Below are positions 17,001 to 24,809 of a stretch of 64,000 nucleotides of DNA, piece by piece. Under the pieces are notes generated by a model, which was not told the DNA's origin, did no database searches, and saw nothing but the letters and a program-made list of their open reading frames with translations. The DNA comes from Nocardia neocaledoniensis. GTDB taxonomy: Bacteria; Actinomycetota; Actinomycetes; Mycobacteriales; Mycobacteriaceae. Within the stretch, counting starts at the first letter, position 1. Every line of letters begins with the position of its first letter. The translations under genes were made by a program, and so were the position numbers. Location of the stretch: positions 124,001 through 188,000 of the forward strand of contig NZ_QGTL01000005.1 in assembly GCF_003182135.1 (NCBI RefSeq). The letters run 5' to 3'.

Positions 17001-20000
17001 GTCGCGGTGGGCGAACCGGACGGGACCGGCCGACGGCAGTTCACCTTCTACTTCCGCGCGTCGGGTCGCCGCGCGGGCGAGTGGGTGCGCAACGCCAGCG
17101 GGATACTGGCGCCGTCCTGGAGCGGCGACGACGCGCTGCTGGACCGGCTGCGGGACGAGCCATGGCCGCCCGCCGACGCCGAAACCCTCGACACCGCTTC
17201 GGTTCCCGAACGCATCGCCAAGGGGTCCGGGCTCGAATACGGTCCGGCGTTCCTCGGCGTCGACGCCGCGTGGCACCGGGACGGGACGGTCTTCTCCCAG
17301 ATCACCCTGGATACCGCGGCAGCGGCCGAGCCGGAGCGATTCGACCTGCATCCGGCCCTGCTCGACCTGGTGATGCACGCCGGGCTGGCCGGGCTCGTCT
17401 GGCACGAGCAGGACAGCGATCCCGACACCGGGCGTCTGCTGTTCCGCTGGGGTGGCGCCCGGTTGCATCAGCCGCTGGTCAAGGCCACCACACTGCGGGT
17501 CATCGCCGTGGCGTCCGGCCCGGAGACCATCTCGGTCGCGACCGTCGACGAGGCGGGCAGGCCGGTGGTCTCCGTCGACGCCGTCGTCATGCGGCCCTAT
17601 GACGTGCGGCAGATGCGCGCCACCCTCGCCGGCGACGAGGCCGACCTCTACGAGGTCCAGTGGACGCCGGTGGTGGCGACAGCACCGGTGGACACGGACC
17701 GGACGGCCGTGCTCGGTGGCGCGCCGCTCGCCGGGATCGACAGCTACTTCGACAGCCCGGCGGACATCGCCGCGGCAGACGTTGTTCCCGAAGTCGTCCT
17801 CTGGCAGCCGGCGGTCGGCGCCACCGATGCGGAAGCCGTTCGCACACAGCTGGAATCGGTGGTGGCGACGGTCCAGGCATGGCTGGCCGAAGACCGCCTG
17901 GCCGGCTCCCGTCTGGTCGTGCTGACCAGCGACGGTGCCGGGCTGTCCGGGGAGACACCGGATCTCGCCGCGGCGGGTGTGCGCGGTCTGCTCCGCAGCG
18001 CCCAGACGGAGTATCCGGACCGGCTTCTCGTCCTCGACACCGATCCCTCGGCGCCCTCGGTGGACGCGGCCTTGGTCAGCCAACTGCTCGCGGCGGGCGA
18101 AGAGCAGGCCGCGGTGCGCTCGGGATCGCTGCTCGTGCCCAGGTTGGTGCGAGCGCGAGACCGCGGCACCGCATCGGAGCAGGCCGGGCACACGCCACCG
18201 CATCGCGACGAGAGCAGGCCGTTCGGTGCCGGTACCGTCCTGATCACCGGCGGCACCGGCGGACTCGGCGCACTCGTGGCCCGCCACCTCGTCTCCGAGC
18301 ACGGCGTTCGCCGTCTGCTGCTCGTCTCGAGGCGCGGTGAATCCGCCGACGGCGCAACGGAACTGGTGTCGGAGCTGACGGGCGCGGGCGCTGCCGTGCG
18401 GGTGGCGGCCTGCGATGTGAGCGACCGCGAAGCCCTGCGCGCCCTCCTGGATTCGCTCGGCACCGAGCATCCGCTGACCGGTGTCGTGCACGCGGCGGGC
18501 GTCCTCGACGACGCCACCCTCGCGGGCATGACGGCCGAGCAGGTACGGCGCGTGTTCGACGCGAAGGCCACCTCCGCGTGGCATCTGCACGAACTCACGC
18601 GCGAGTGTGACCTGTCGGCGTTCGTGCTGTTCTCGTCCGTCGCCGCGACCATCGGCACGGCGGGGCAGGGCAACTACGCCGCGGCCAACGCCTTCCTCGA
18701 CGCCCTGGCGCAGCGCCGCCGCGCCGAAGGACTGCCCGCGCTCTCGCTGGCGTGGGGACCGTGGAACGCGGCCGCGGGCATGACCGGCGCGCTGGACCGT
18801 GGCGCCGTGGCGCGCTGGGAGCGGCTGGGTCTGCACCCCCTCGGCGACGACGAAGGTCTGCGTCTGTTCGACGCGGCCGTCAGCGGCGCTGCCGCCCACC
18901 TCGCGGCCCTCGGATTCGACCCCGCGCAGCTGCGCCGGGCCACCCGCGACGGTGCGGCCCCTGCGGCACTGCGCGGCTTCCTGCCCCGGACCACCGACCG
19001 GCCCGCGGCCGCGTCGAGTTCGCTGGGCACCAGGCTCAGCCGGGTACCCGAGGCCCAGCGGGCCGAGGTGGTGCTCGACCTGGTGCGTGAACACGCGGCG
19101 GCGGTCCTCGGCCACGGTTCCACCGACGACATCGCCCCCGACGCTCGGTTCGACACCCTCGGGTTCGACTCGCTCGGCGGCGTCGAGTTCCGTAACCGGC
19201 TGGCCAAGGCCACCGGTGTCCAGCTGCCGTCCACGCTGGTCTTCGACCACCCCACCGCCGCGGCGGTCGCCACCCTGCTGCGGGCCAAGATCACGGGAGC
19301 CGAATCCGGTCCGCGGACCACGCGGGTCTCCCGCCGTGCCCGTGCCGACGAGCCCATCGCGATCGTCGGCATGAGCTGCCGGTTCCCCGGCGGCGTCCGT
19401 TCCCCGGAACAGCTCTGGGACCTGGTGCGGTCGGGCACCGACGCCACCACCGCGTTCCCGGACGATCGCGGCTGGGATCTGCGACAGCTGATCGACCAGG
19501 ATCCGGACAAGCCGGGAACGGTCTACAGCCGCGGCGGTGGATTCCTCGACGACGCGGCCGATTTCGACGCCGGGTTCTTCGGGATCAGTCCGCGTGAGGC
19601 CCTGGCGATGGACCCCCAGCAGCGACTGCTGCTGGAGGCCTCCTGGGAGGCACTGGAACAGTCCGGCATCGACCCGGTCACGTTGCGCGGCAGCGATACC
19701 GGTGTCTTCGCGGGCGCGTGCGCCTCGGGCTATGTCGACCGGGTCACCGGTGATCTCGAGGGATACCGGCTCACCGGCACCACCCACAGCGTCGTGTCGG
19801 GTCGCGTCGCCTACGTGTTCGGCCTGGAGGGACCGGCGGTCACCATCGACACCGCGTGCTCGTCGTCCCTGGTGGCCCTGCATCTGGCCTGCCAGGCACT
19901 GCGTCAGGGCGAAACGTCGCTGGCGCTGGCGGGCGGTGTCACCGTGGCGGCGACTCCGTATCTGTCCGTGGATTTCGCCCGGCAGCGCGGACTCTCGCCG

Positions 20001-23000
20001 GACGGTCGCTGCAAGGCGTTCTCGGCGTCGGCCGACGGTGTCGCCTTCGCCGAGGGCGTCGGCGTGCTGGTGCTGGAACGGCTGTCGGACGCGCGACGGC
20101 TCGGCCACGACGTTCTGGCCGTCGTCCGGGGCAGCGCCGTGAACCAGGACGGCGCGAGCAACGGCCTGACGGCGCCGAACGGTCCCTCCCAGGAGCGCGT
20201 GATCGCGCAGGCCCTCGCCAACGCCGGGCTCACCCCGGCCGATGTGGACGCGGTGGAAGCGCACGGAACCGGCACCCCGCTCGGAGATCCCATCGAGGCC
20301 AACGCGTTGATCGCCGCCTACGGGCAGCAGCGGGGGGAGCGGGAACCGCTGCGCATCGGCTCGATCAAGTCGAACATCGGCCACACCGTGGCCGCGGCGG
20401 GCGTCGGCGGCGTGATCAAGATGGTGCAGGCGCTGCGGCACGAGACCCTGCCGAGGACACTGCACGCGGACGAACCGAGTCCGCACGTGGACTGGTCCGC
20501 GGGTGAGGTCCGCCTGCTGACCGAGGCCATGCCCTGGCCCGCGGGCGACCAGGTGCGCCGGGCGGGCGTGTCGTCGTTCGGTGTCAGCGGCACCAACGCG
20601 CACGCGATCCTCGAGGAAGCACCGGCCCCGCAGCCGGTCGTCGCACCCGCGGTGCCACACCGCGCACCCGCCGCGGTGCCGTGGCTGCTCTCGGCCAGGA
20701 GCGAGACCGCGCTGCGCGCGCAGGCGGCGAAGCTGCGGCGGTGGCTGGACGAGCACCCGGAGACCGACCCGGTGGACGTAGCGTATTCGCTCGCCACCAC
20801 CAGGACGCAACACGAGACCCGGGCCGTGATCGTGGGCGGCGATCGGGCCGAACTGCTGGCGCGACTGGAAGCGCTCGGCGCCGGAACACCGTCGGCCGGA
20901 ACCGTTTCCGGCTCGGTGAGTACCGGCAAGACCGCGTTCCTGTTCACCGGGCAAGGCGCGCAGCGGGTCGGGATGGGCGCCGGTCTGGCCGACGCCTTCC
21001 CCGTGTTCGCCGCCGCGCTGGACGAGGTGTGCGCCGAATTCGATCCGCTGCTGGGCTTTTCACTGCGGCAGGCGATGTTCACCGGGCACCTGGTGGACGA
21101 TCGAGGCGTAGCGGCGGAGCCGGGAACGCTGGACCGGACAGGCGTGGCCCAGCCCGCGCTGTTCGCGTTCGAAGTGGCGATGTCGCGGCTCCTCGAATCC
21201 TTCGGGCTCGTCCCCGACCTGGTGATCGGGCATTCGCTCGGCGAACTGGCGGCGGCGTATGTGGCCGGTGTCTGGTCGCTGCCGGACGCGTGCGCGCTGG
21301 TCGCGGCGCGAGGCCGCTTGATGGACGCGCTGCCCGCGGGCGGCGCCATGCTCGCCGTCGCGGCGTCGGAGACCGAGATCGCCGCCGTCCTCGCGGGATT
21401 CGATGACCGGGTGTCGGTGGCGGCGGTGAACGCGCCAGGGGCCGTGGTGGTGTCGGGGGACGAGGAGGCCGTCGGCGAGATCGAGCGCAGCTGCACCGAG
21501 CGCGGCCGCAAGACGAACCGCTTGCGGGTGTCGCACGCGTTCCACTCCTCCCGGATGGAGCCGATGCTGACCGAGTTCGCAACCGCGTTCGAGGGCGTGA
21601 CCTTCCACTCGCCTCGGGTTCCCCTGGTGTCCAACGTCTCCGGGCGGATCGCGGGCGAGGAGATCCTGGAGCCGGCGTACTGGGTGTCGCAGGTGCGCGC
21701 CGCGGTGCGTTTCGCTCCCGGTGTCGAGGCGCTGGCGGCGGCGGGGGTGCGCCGGTTCCTCGAAGTCGGGCCCGAGGCGGTGCTCACGGCGATGACCCGG
21801 CAGACGCTGCCCGCGGAGCTCGAGGCTCGCTCGGTGGTCGCCGCGGCGGCGCGGCGTGATCACGACGAGGCCGAACAGGTGCTGTCCGTGCTCGCTCACG
21901 CGCACGTCGCCGGCATGTCCGTCGACTGGAAGACCCTGTTCGCCGGCCGACCGGCGGCACGAATCGCGTTGCCCACCTATGCCTTCGAACACCGGCGGTA
22001 CTGGCTCGACCCCGTTCCTGCGGAACCACGAAGTGCCTCGGGACATCCGCTGCTCACTGACGTGGTGCGCGTGGCCGACCGCGACGAGTGGCTGTTCACG
22101 GGACGGCTCTCGCTGCGCACCCACCCCTGGATCGCCGACCACACCACCTACGGGGTAGTCCTCGTGCCGAGTGCCGCGCTCATGGAGATGGTGCTGGTCG
22201 CGGCGCCCCGCATCGGCTGCGCGGCGGTGGAGGAGCTCATTCTCGAGGCGCCGATCCTGCCGCGTCCCGACGACGAGGTCGAGCTACAGGTGCTGGTGCG
22301 GGAACCGGATGCCACGGGCCGCAGGCCGTTCACATTCCACTATCGCCACACCGGCGAAGGGGCGGGTGGTGAGTGGACCCGCAACGCCAGCGGGGTGCTC
22401 GGCGAGCAGCTGGTCGACATCGGGCTGATGGACATGCTGCGGAACACGTCGTGGCCGCCCGCCGACGCCGAACCGATCGCCACCGACTGGATTCCGGCCC
22501 AGGTGGCGCGCGCCGCCGGATTGGAGTACGGCACCGCGTTCCTCGGCGTCGACGCCGCGTGGCGCAGCGGTGACACGGTGTTCTCCGAGGTCACCCTGAA
22601 CCAGGACGTGCCCGCCGACGGATTCCAGCTGCATCCGGCGCTGTTCGACATGGTGATGCACGCGGGCATCGCCGGTCTGATCTGGCCGGACGAGCAGGGC
22701 GATCCGGCCGAGGGCAAGCTTCTGTTCCGCTGGGGTGGAACGCGGATCCACACGACGTCTGCGGTCCGGACATTGCGGGTGATGGCCATCCAGCGTGACG
22801 GGGAGGCGATCTCGGTCGTCGCCGTCGACCAGGACGGAACGCCGGTGGTCACCATCGACGAAGCGGTCATGCGCGCCTACGACGTCCAGCAGTTCCGCGC
22901 CACCCTCCCGGGTGGACGCGCGGCGCGGTACGGGCTGCGCTGGTCGGCGGTGGACACCCCCGCCGCGCTCGCCCCGGCCGGGAGTGTGGCCGTGCTCGGT

Positions 23001-24809
23001 GACGCGCACGTGGACGGCGTCGTCGAGCGGTATCCGGACCTGAGCGCCCTCGCCGCGGCACCGATCCTCCCCGATGTCGTGGTGTGGTCCGAACAGACTG
23101 CCGTGCAAGGGGTTTCGGTGGAGCCCGTGGCACGGCGGGTCGGTGCGGCCTTGCGCACGGTCCGGGACTGGCTGGTCGACGAGCGATTCGCGCGGTCGAG
23201 GCTTGTCGTGCTGACCAGCCGCGCCGCGGCCCTGCCCGATGAGACGGTGGACAGCGCGTCGGCGGCGGTGTGGGGACTGATCCGGACCGCGCAGACCGAG
23301 TACCCGGACCGGATCGTGTTGCTCGACACCGACGATTCCCCTGGTGTGCGGCGGCTTTCGGTCGGCTCCCTGCGGGCCGCGCTCGCGACCGGGGAACCCC
23401 AGGTGGCGGTGCGGGGTGATCAGATCATGGTCCCGCGGCTGGAGGCACTACCGGCGGGAAACGCCCCGGTGGATGGGGCGTTCGGCGCCGGGACGGTGCT
23501 GATCACCGGCGGGACCGGGGGACTGGGCATGCTGTTGGCCCGGCACCTGGTCACGACGCACGGCGTGCGACGGCTCCTCCTGGTCTCCCGCCGCGGCGAG
23601 CACGCCGACGGCGCGAGCGAACTCGCGGCCGAACTGTCCCGGGCCGGTGCCGAGGTGCGGATCGCGGCCTGCGATGTCACCGACCGCGACGCGCTGCGCG
23701 ACCTGCTGGCCGAACTGCCCGCGGAGCATCCGCTCACCGGTGTCGTCCACACGGCGGGCGTGCTCGACGACGCCGCGTTCCACACGCTCACCGACGACCG
23801 GATCGACCGCGTGTTCGCGGCCAAGGCCGAAGCGGCCCGGCACCTGCACGAGCTCACCCGCGACAGCGAGCTGTCCGCGTTCGTGCTGTTCTCGTCGATC
23901 GCCGGCCTGATCGGCTCGGCGGGCCAGGCGAACTACGCCGCCGCCAACAGCTTCCTGGACGCCCTCGCCCGGCAGCGCCACGCCGCGGGCCTGCCCGCGC
24001 TCTCGCTCGCCTGGGGACCGTGGCAGCAGGACCTCGGCATGACCGGCGCCCTGGACCGCACGGCCATGCACCGCTGGGAACGACTCGGCCTGGCTCCGCT
24101 GGACCGCGCCGAGGGCCTGCGCCTGTTCGACGAGGCGCTGACCACGGACGAACCGGCGCCCGCGCTGCTGCGACTCGACACCGACACCCTCCGCATGGAA
24201 GCGCACACGGGTCCACTGCCCGCGGTGTTGCGCGGCTTCGTGCGCGCCCGCGGCCGATCGGCCCCTGCGGCGGCAGCGGAGGTGTCGCTCGGTGAGCGGC
24301 TGCGCGGTGTGCCGGAGGCGAAGCGGCGCGGGGTCGTGCTGGATCTGGTGCGCGATCACGTGGCGGCGGTGCTCGGGTACGGGTCGGCCGAGGACATCGG
24401 ACCGGATCGCGGCTTCAGCGAACTCGGCTTCGATTCACTCGGCGGCGTCGAGTTCCGCAACCGCCTGTCGCGGACGACGGCGCTCGCGCTGCCGTCGACC
24501 TTGGTCTTCGACTACCCGACGGCGGGCGACGTCACCGACTACCTGCTGACGCAGACCGCGGTGCCAGCGCTCGCGCCACCGGCGGCACCGGTGGCGCCCG
24601 ACGACATCGCCCGGCTCGAGGCACTGCTCGAGCGGATCATCGCCGACGGCGGTGACAGTGCCGAGACCGTCGCCGGATTGCGCGGCGTCAACGAGCGCCT
24701 GCGCGCCCATCTGGCGGGAACGTGGTCGGACGGCGAGTTCGATGATCTCGAATTCAGCTCCGACAGTGAGCTTTTGGATCTGATCGATGAGGAGTTCGGC
24801 CCAGCATGA
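11061..24809 (+). CDS. Modular type I polyketide synthase: loading module plus extension modules 1 and 2
   Basis: This 4582-residue protein has the order KSQ-AT-ACP / KS-AT-DH-KR-ACP / KS-AT-DH-KR-ACP. It starts the chain from a decarboxylated methylmalonyl unit and adds two malonyl units, each reduced and dehydrated to a C=C. The KS active sites are Gln162 (loading), Cys1180 and Cys2933. AT serines are 613, 1633 and 3392. DH His/Asp pairs are 1931/2102 and 3694/3863. KR nucleotide-binding motifs start at 2396 and 4149. Phosphopantetheine serines are 953, 2704 and 4459. Residues about 4480-4582 form an acidic C-terminal docking region ending SDSELLDLIDEEFGPA. The last four bases overlap the next start (ATGA), coupling translation. 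Modules 1 and 2 are close relatives, and both DHs share the variant xxLPSATLxE after the His motif. Confidence 0.98.
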   Translation: MTRSAFAVAIVGMSCRMPGAADLESFWQLLREGRAAVGTAPRSRAHLTERAGFLDSAGQFDADFFGVSPVEARAVDPQQLMALELSWEALEDAGLARTARDARACGVFLGSTGGDFAEIVASQGGPGVSRHSLVGVGRGIIANRISNYFGFSGPSLVVDSAQASSLVAVHLACESLRSGESEMALAGGLNLILSTSSGERIEQFGAQSALGACHTFDARADGFVRGEGGGVLVLKPLARAVIDGDRIHAVIRGSAVTTGNDHRVLSAPSPEAQAGAIRSALRAAAAEAASVQYVELHGTGTPAGDPVEAAALGDVYGGGRPADAALAVGSVKTNIGHLEGASGIAGLIKTVLCLRNRELVPSLNFETPHPRIPLGDLGLRVVTGVEHWTSGEVRRAGVSSFGMGGSNAHLIVEEAPAVGTGEPSADGVAGAVPWVVSARSEEGVRAQAARLRDWVTRRPELDAVDVAHSLLTTRAQMSWRGAVVGGDRAELLAGLAALADPTAAVGVAVEPSLGRAEQRRIAFVFPGQGSQWEGMALELLASSEPFAASIAECEAALRPYVDWSLTAVLRRDEAAPPLERVDVVQPVLFAVMVSLARMWEAAGVRPDVVIGHSQGEIAAACVAGGLTLADAARVVALRSRAVAEELAGQGGMASIGLGADAVLARLSAYGDELSLAAVNGPAQSVIAGDVAAMESFLAECAREGVWARRIPVDYASHSVAVERLRDRLLAELAPIRPRSGTVPFFSTVLAGRLDTAALDADYWYRSLREPVRFADAVTALIGEGVTGFVEASPHPVLTMGIGVTADAAGVDDVCVVGSLRRGAGGPDRFLASLAQAYCAGVPVDPSALVAGGTRVDLPPYAFQRRDFSTPITARERVTEFSAAPREPESRAAEGTADTWRDSPLARTLLAAPEYQRDALTLDIVREHAAAILGHDSAGAIDAELPFTEFGFDSVSGVELRNRLTAATGVPLPKTLVFDHPTATAVAALLRSRLAGDDGGQRRVTRRASTDEPIAIVGMSARFPGGVRSAEDLWDLVAAGRDAIGEFPADRGWDLDRLFDPDPDKPGKVSTRHGGFLTDAGDFDPGFFGISPREALAMDPQQRLLLETAWEALEDAGIDPTSLRGSDTGVFAGACSSGYAGRVTGDLEGFRLTGTSHSVISGRVAYAFGLEGPAVTVDTACSSSLVALHLACQALRQGDSSLVLAGGVTVAAGPALYVDFSRQRGLAPDGRCKPFSAAADGVAWSEGSGVLVLERLSDARRLGHPVLAVVRGSAVNQDGASNGLTAPNGPSQERVITQALANAGISAADVDAVEAHGTGTTLGDPIEAQALIAAYGQDRGDREPLRIGSVKSNIGHAVAAAGMAGVIKMVQAMRHEQLPRSLHLDTPSPHVEWDSGAVRLLTEAEPWIATDRVRRAGVSSFGISGTNAHVILEEAPAAPVVTEDTAAPRATATVPFVPLLVSGKGAAGLRAQAARLRTWLSERPEIAVADAAFALATARAQLDTRGVVLGRDRDEVLARLTDLAGSGTGAGVVVGAVGSGRTAFLCTGQGAQRVGMGAGLYEAFPAFAEALDAVCAQFDPLLGRSLKQIMFGGAEAAVLDRTEFTQPALFAFEVALYRLLKSFGVTPDVLIGHSIGEVAAAYLAGVWSLADACQLVAARGRLMGALSEGGAMLAIAASEGEVDEVVARYPGRVSVAAVNAPAALVISGDDDAVAEIGALFAERGVKTSRLRVSHAFHSHRMDPMLAEFEAVARELAYHRPRLPLVSNVTGQLAGDEMTDPAYWVRQVRAAVRFAPGIETLLASGVARFLEIGPDAVLAALTRQTLPDGAEAVVSAAARRDHDEPHQVTTMLAQVHAAGVPVDWTPLLPVSAARRVPLPTYAFQHQRYWLPPRTEGAADGHPLLTGVVQVAGSDEYVFTGRFSLPTDPWVADHMTYGTVVLPSATLVEFLLVAGGRIGCGVVEELTLEAPILPSDEDEVELQVAVGEPDGTGRRQFTFYFRASGRRAGEWVRNASGILAPSWSGDDALLDRLRDEPWPPADAETLDTASVPERIAKGSGLEYGPAFLGVDAAWHRDGTVFSQITLDTAAAAEPERFDLHPALLDLVMHAGLAGLVWHEQDSDPDTGRLLFRWGGARLHQPLVKATTLRVIAVASGPETISVATVDEAGRPVVSVDAVVMRPYDVRQMRATLAGDEADLYEVQWTPVVATAPVDTDRTAVLGGAPLAGIDSYFDSPADIAAADVVPEVVLWQPAVGATDAEAVRTQLESVVATVQAWLAEDRLAGSRLVVLTSDGAGLSGETPDLAAAGVRGLLRSAQTEYPDRLLVLDTDPSAPSVDAALVSQLLAAGEEQAAVRSGSLLVPRLVRARDRGTASEQAGHTPPHRDESRPFGAGTVLITGGTGGLGALVARHLVSEHGVRRLLLVSRRGESADGATELVSELTGAGAAVRVAACDVSDREALRALLDSLGTEHPLTGVVHAAGVLDDATLAGMTAEQVRRVFDAKATSAWHLHELTRECDLSAFVLFSSVAATIGTAGQGNYAAANAFLDALAQRRRAEGLPALSLAWGPWNAAAGMTGALDRGAVARWERLGLHPLGDDEGLRLFDAAVSGAAAHLAALGFDPAQLRRATRDGAAPAALRGFLPRTTDRPAAASSSLGTRLSRVPEAQRAEVVLDLVREHAAAVLGHGSTDDIAPDARFDTLGFDSLGGVEFRNRLAKATGVQLPSTLVFDHPTAAAVATLLRAKITGAESGPRTTRVSRRARADEPIAIVGMSCRFPGGVRSPEQLWDLVRSGTDATTAFPDDRGWDLRQLIDQDPDKPGTVYSRGGGFLDDAADFDAGFFGISPREALAMDPQQRLLLEASWEALEQSGIDPVTLRGSDTGVFAGACASGYVDRVTGDLEGYRLTGTTHSVVSGRVAYVFGLEGPAVTIDTACSSSLVALHLACQALRQGETSLALAGGVTVAATPYLSVDFARQRGLSPDGRCKAFSASADGVAFAEGVGVLVLERLSDARRLGHDVLAVVRGSAVNQDGASNGLTAPNGPSQERVIAQALANAGLTPADVDAVEAHGTGTPLGDPIEANALIAAYGQQRGEREPLRIGSIKSNIGHTVAAAGVGGVIKMVQALRHETLPRTLHADEPSPHVDWSAGEVRLLTEAMPWPAGDQVRRAGVSSFGVSGTNAHAILEEAPAPQPVVAPAVPHRAPAAVPWLLSARSETALRAQAAKLRRWLDEHPETDPVDVAYSLATTRTQHETRAVIVGGDRAELLARLEALGAGTPSAGTVSGSVSTGKTAFLFTGQGAQRVGMGAGLADAFPVFAAALDEVCAEFDPLLGFSLRQAMFTGHLVDDRGVAAEPGTLDRTGVAQPALFAFEVAMSRLLESFGLVPDLVIGHSLGELAAAYVAGVWSLPDACALVAARGRLMDALPAGGAMLAVAASETEIAAVLAGFDDRVSVAAVNAPGAVVVSGDEEAVGEIERSCTERGRKTNRLRVSHAFHSSRMEPMLTEFATAFEGVTFHSPRVPLVSNVSGRIAGEEILEPAYWVSQVRAAVRFAPGVEALAAAGVRRFLEVGPEAVLTAMTRQTLPAELEARSVVAAAARRDHDEAEQVLSVLAHAHVAGMSVDWKTLFAGRPAARIALPTYAFEHRRYWLDPVPAEPRSASGHPLLTDVVRVADRDEWLFTGRLSLRTHPWIADHTTYGVVLVPSAALMEMVLVAAPRIGCAAVEELILEAPILPRPDDEVELQVLVREPDATGRRPFTFHYRHTGEGAGGEWTRNASGVLGEQLVDIGLMDMLRNTSWPPADAEPIATDWIPAQVARAAGLEYGTAFLGVDAAWRSGDTVFSEVTLNQDVPADGFQLHPALFDMVMHAGIAGLIWPDEQGDPAEGKLLFRWGGTRIHTTSAVRTLRVMAIQRDGEAISVVAVDQDGTPVVTIDEAVMRAYDVQQFRATLPGGRAARYGLRWSAVDTPAALAPAGSVAVLGDAHVDGVVERYPDLSALAAAPILPDVVVWSEQTAVQGVSVEPVARRVGAALRTVRDWLVDERFARSRLVVLTSRAAALPDETVDSASAAVWGLIRTAQTEYPDRIVLLDTDDSPGVRRLSVGSLRAALATGEPQVAVRGDQIMVPRLEALPAGNAPVDGAFGAGTVLITGGTGGLGMLLARHLVTTHGVRRLLLVSRRGEHADGASELAAELSRAGAEVRIAACDVTDRDALRDLLAELPAEHPLTGVVHTAGVLDDAAFHTLTDDRIDRVFAAKAEAARHLHELTRDSELSAFVLFSSIAGLIGSAGQANYAAANSFLDALARQRHAAGLPALSLAWGPWQQDLGMTGALDRTAMHRWERLGLAPLDRAEGLRLFDEALTTDEPAPALLRLDTDTLRMEAHTGPLPAVLRGFVRARGRSAPAAAAEVSLGERLRGVPEAKRRGVVLDLVRDHVAAVLGYGSAEDIGPDRGFSELGFDSLGGVEFRNRLSRTTALALPSTLVFDYPTAGDVTDYLLTQTAVPALAPPAAPVAPDDIARLEALLERIIADGGDSAETVAGLRGVNERLRAHLAGTWSDGEFDDLEFSSDSELLDLIDEEFGPA
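14088..19346 (+). other. Extension module 1: KS-AT(malonyl)-DH-KR-ACP
   Basis: The KS active-site Cys is residue 1180. The AT has GHSIGE (Ser1633) and HAFH (1733-1736), which is malonyl type. The DH begins near residue 1899; its His1931 heads HMTYGTVVLP, and Asp2102 is followed by His2106. The KR has TGGTGGLG (2396-2403), LDD (2482-2484, B-type), Tyr2539 and Asn2543. The ACP serine is 2704. There is no enoylreductase between DH and KR. Confidence 0.95.
19347..24540 (+). other. Extension module 2: KS-AT(malonyl)-DH-KR-ACP
   Basis: The KS Cys is 2933. The AT has GHSLGE (Ser3392) and HAFH (3492-3495), malonyl type. The DH has His3694 in HTTYGVVLVP and Asp3863 (FDMVMH). The KR has TGGTGGLG from 4149, LDD at 4235-4237 and Tyr4292. 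The ACP serine is 4459. The module closely resembles module 1 throughout, including the shared DH variant, which suggests that one copy arose by duplication. Confidence 0.95.

Noticed and set aside
17640..18230. Possible enoylreductase between DH and KR in the extension modules
   Set aside because: The stretch is the usual structural half of the KR (RLVVLTS and RSAQTEYPDR patterns); no ER nucleotide-binding motif is present in any complete module.
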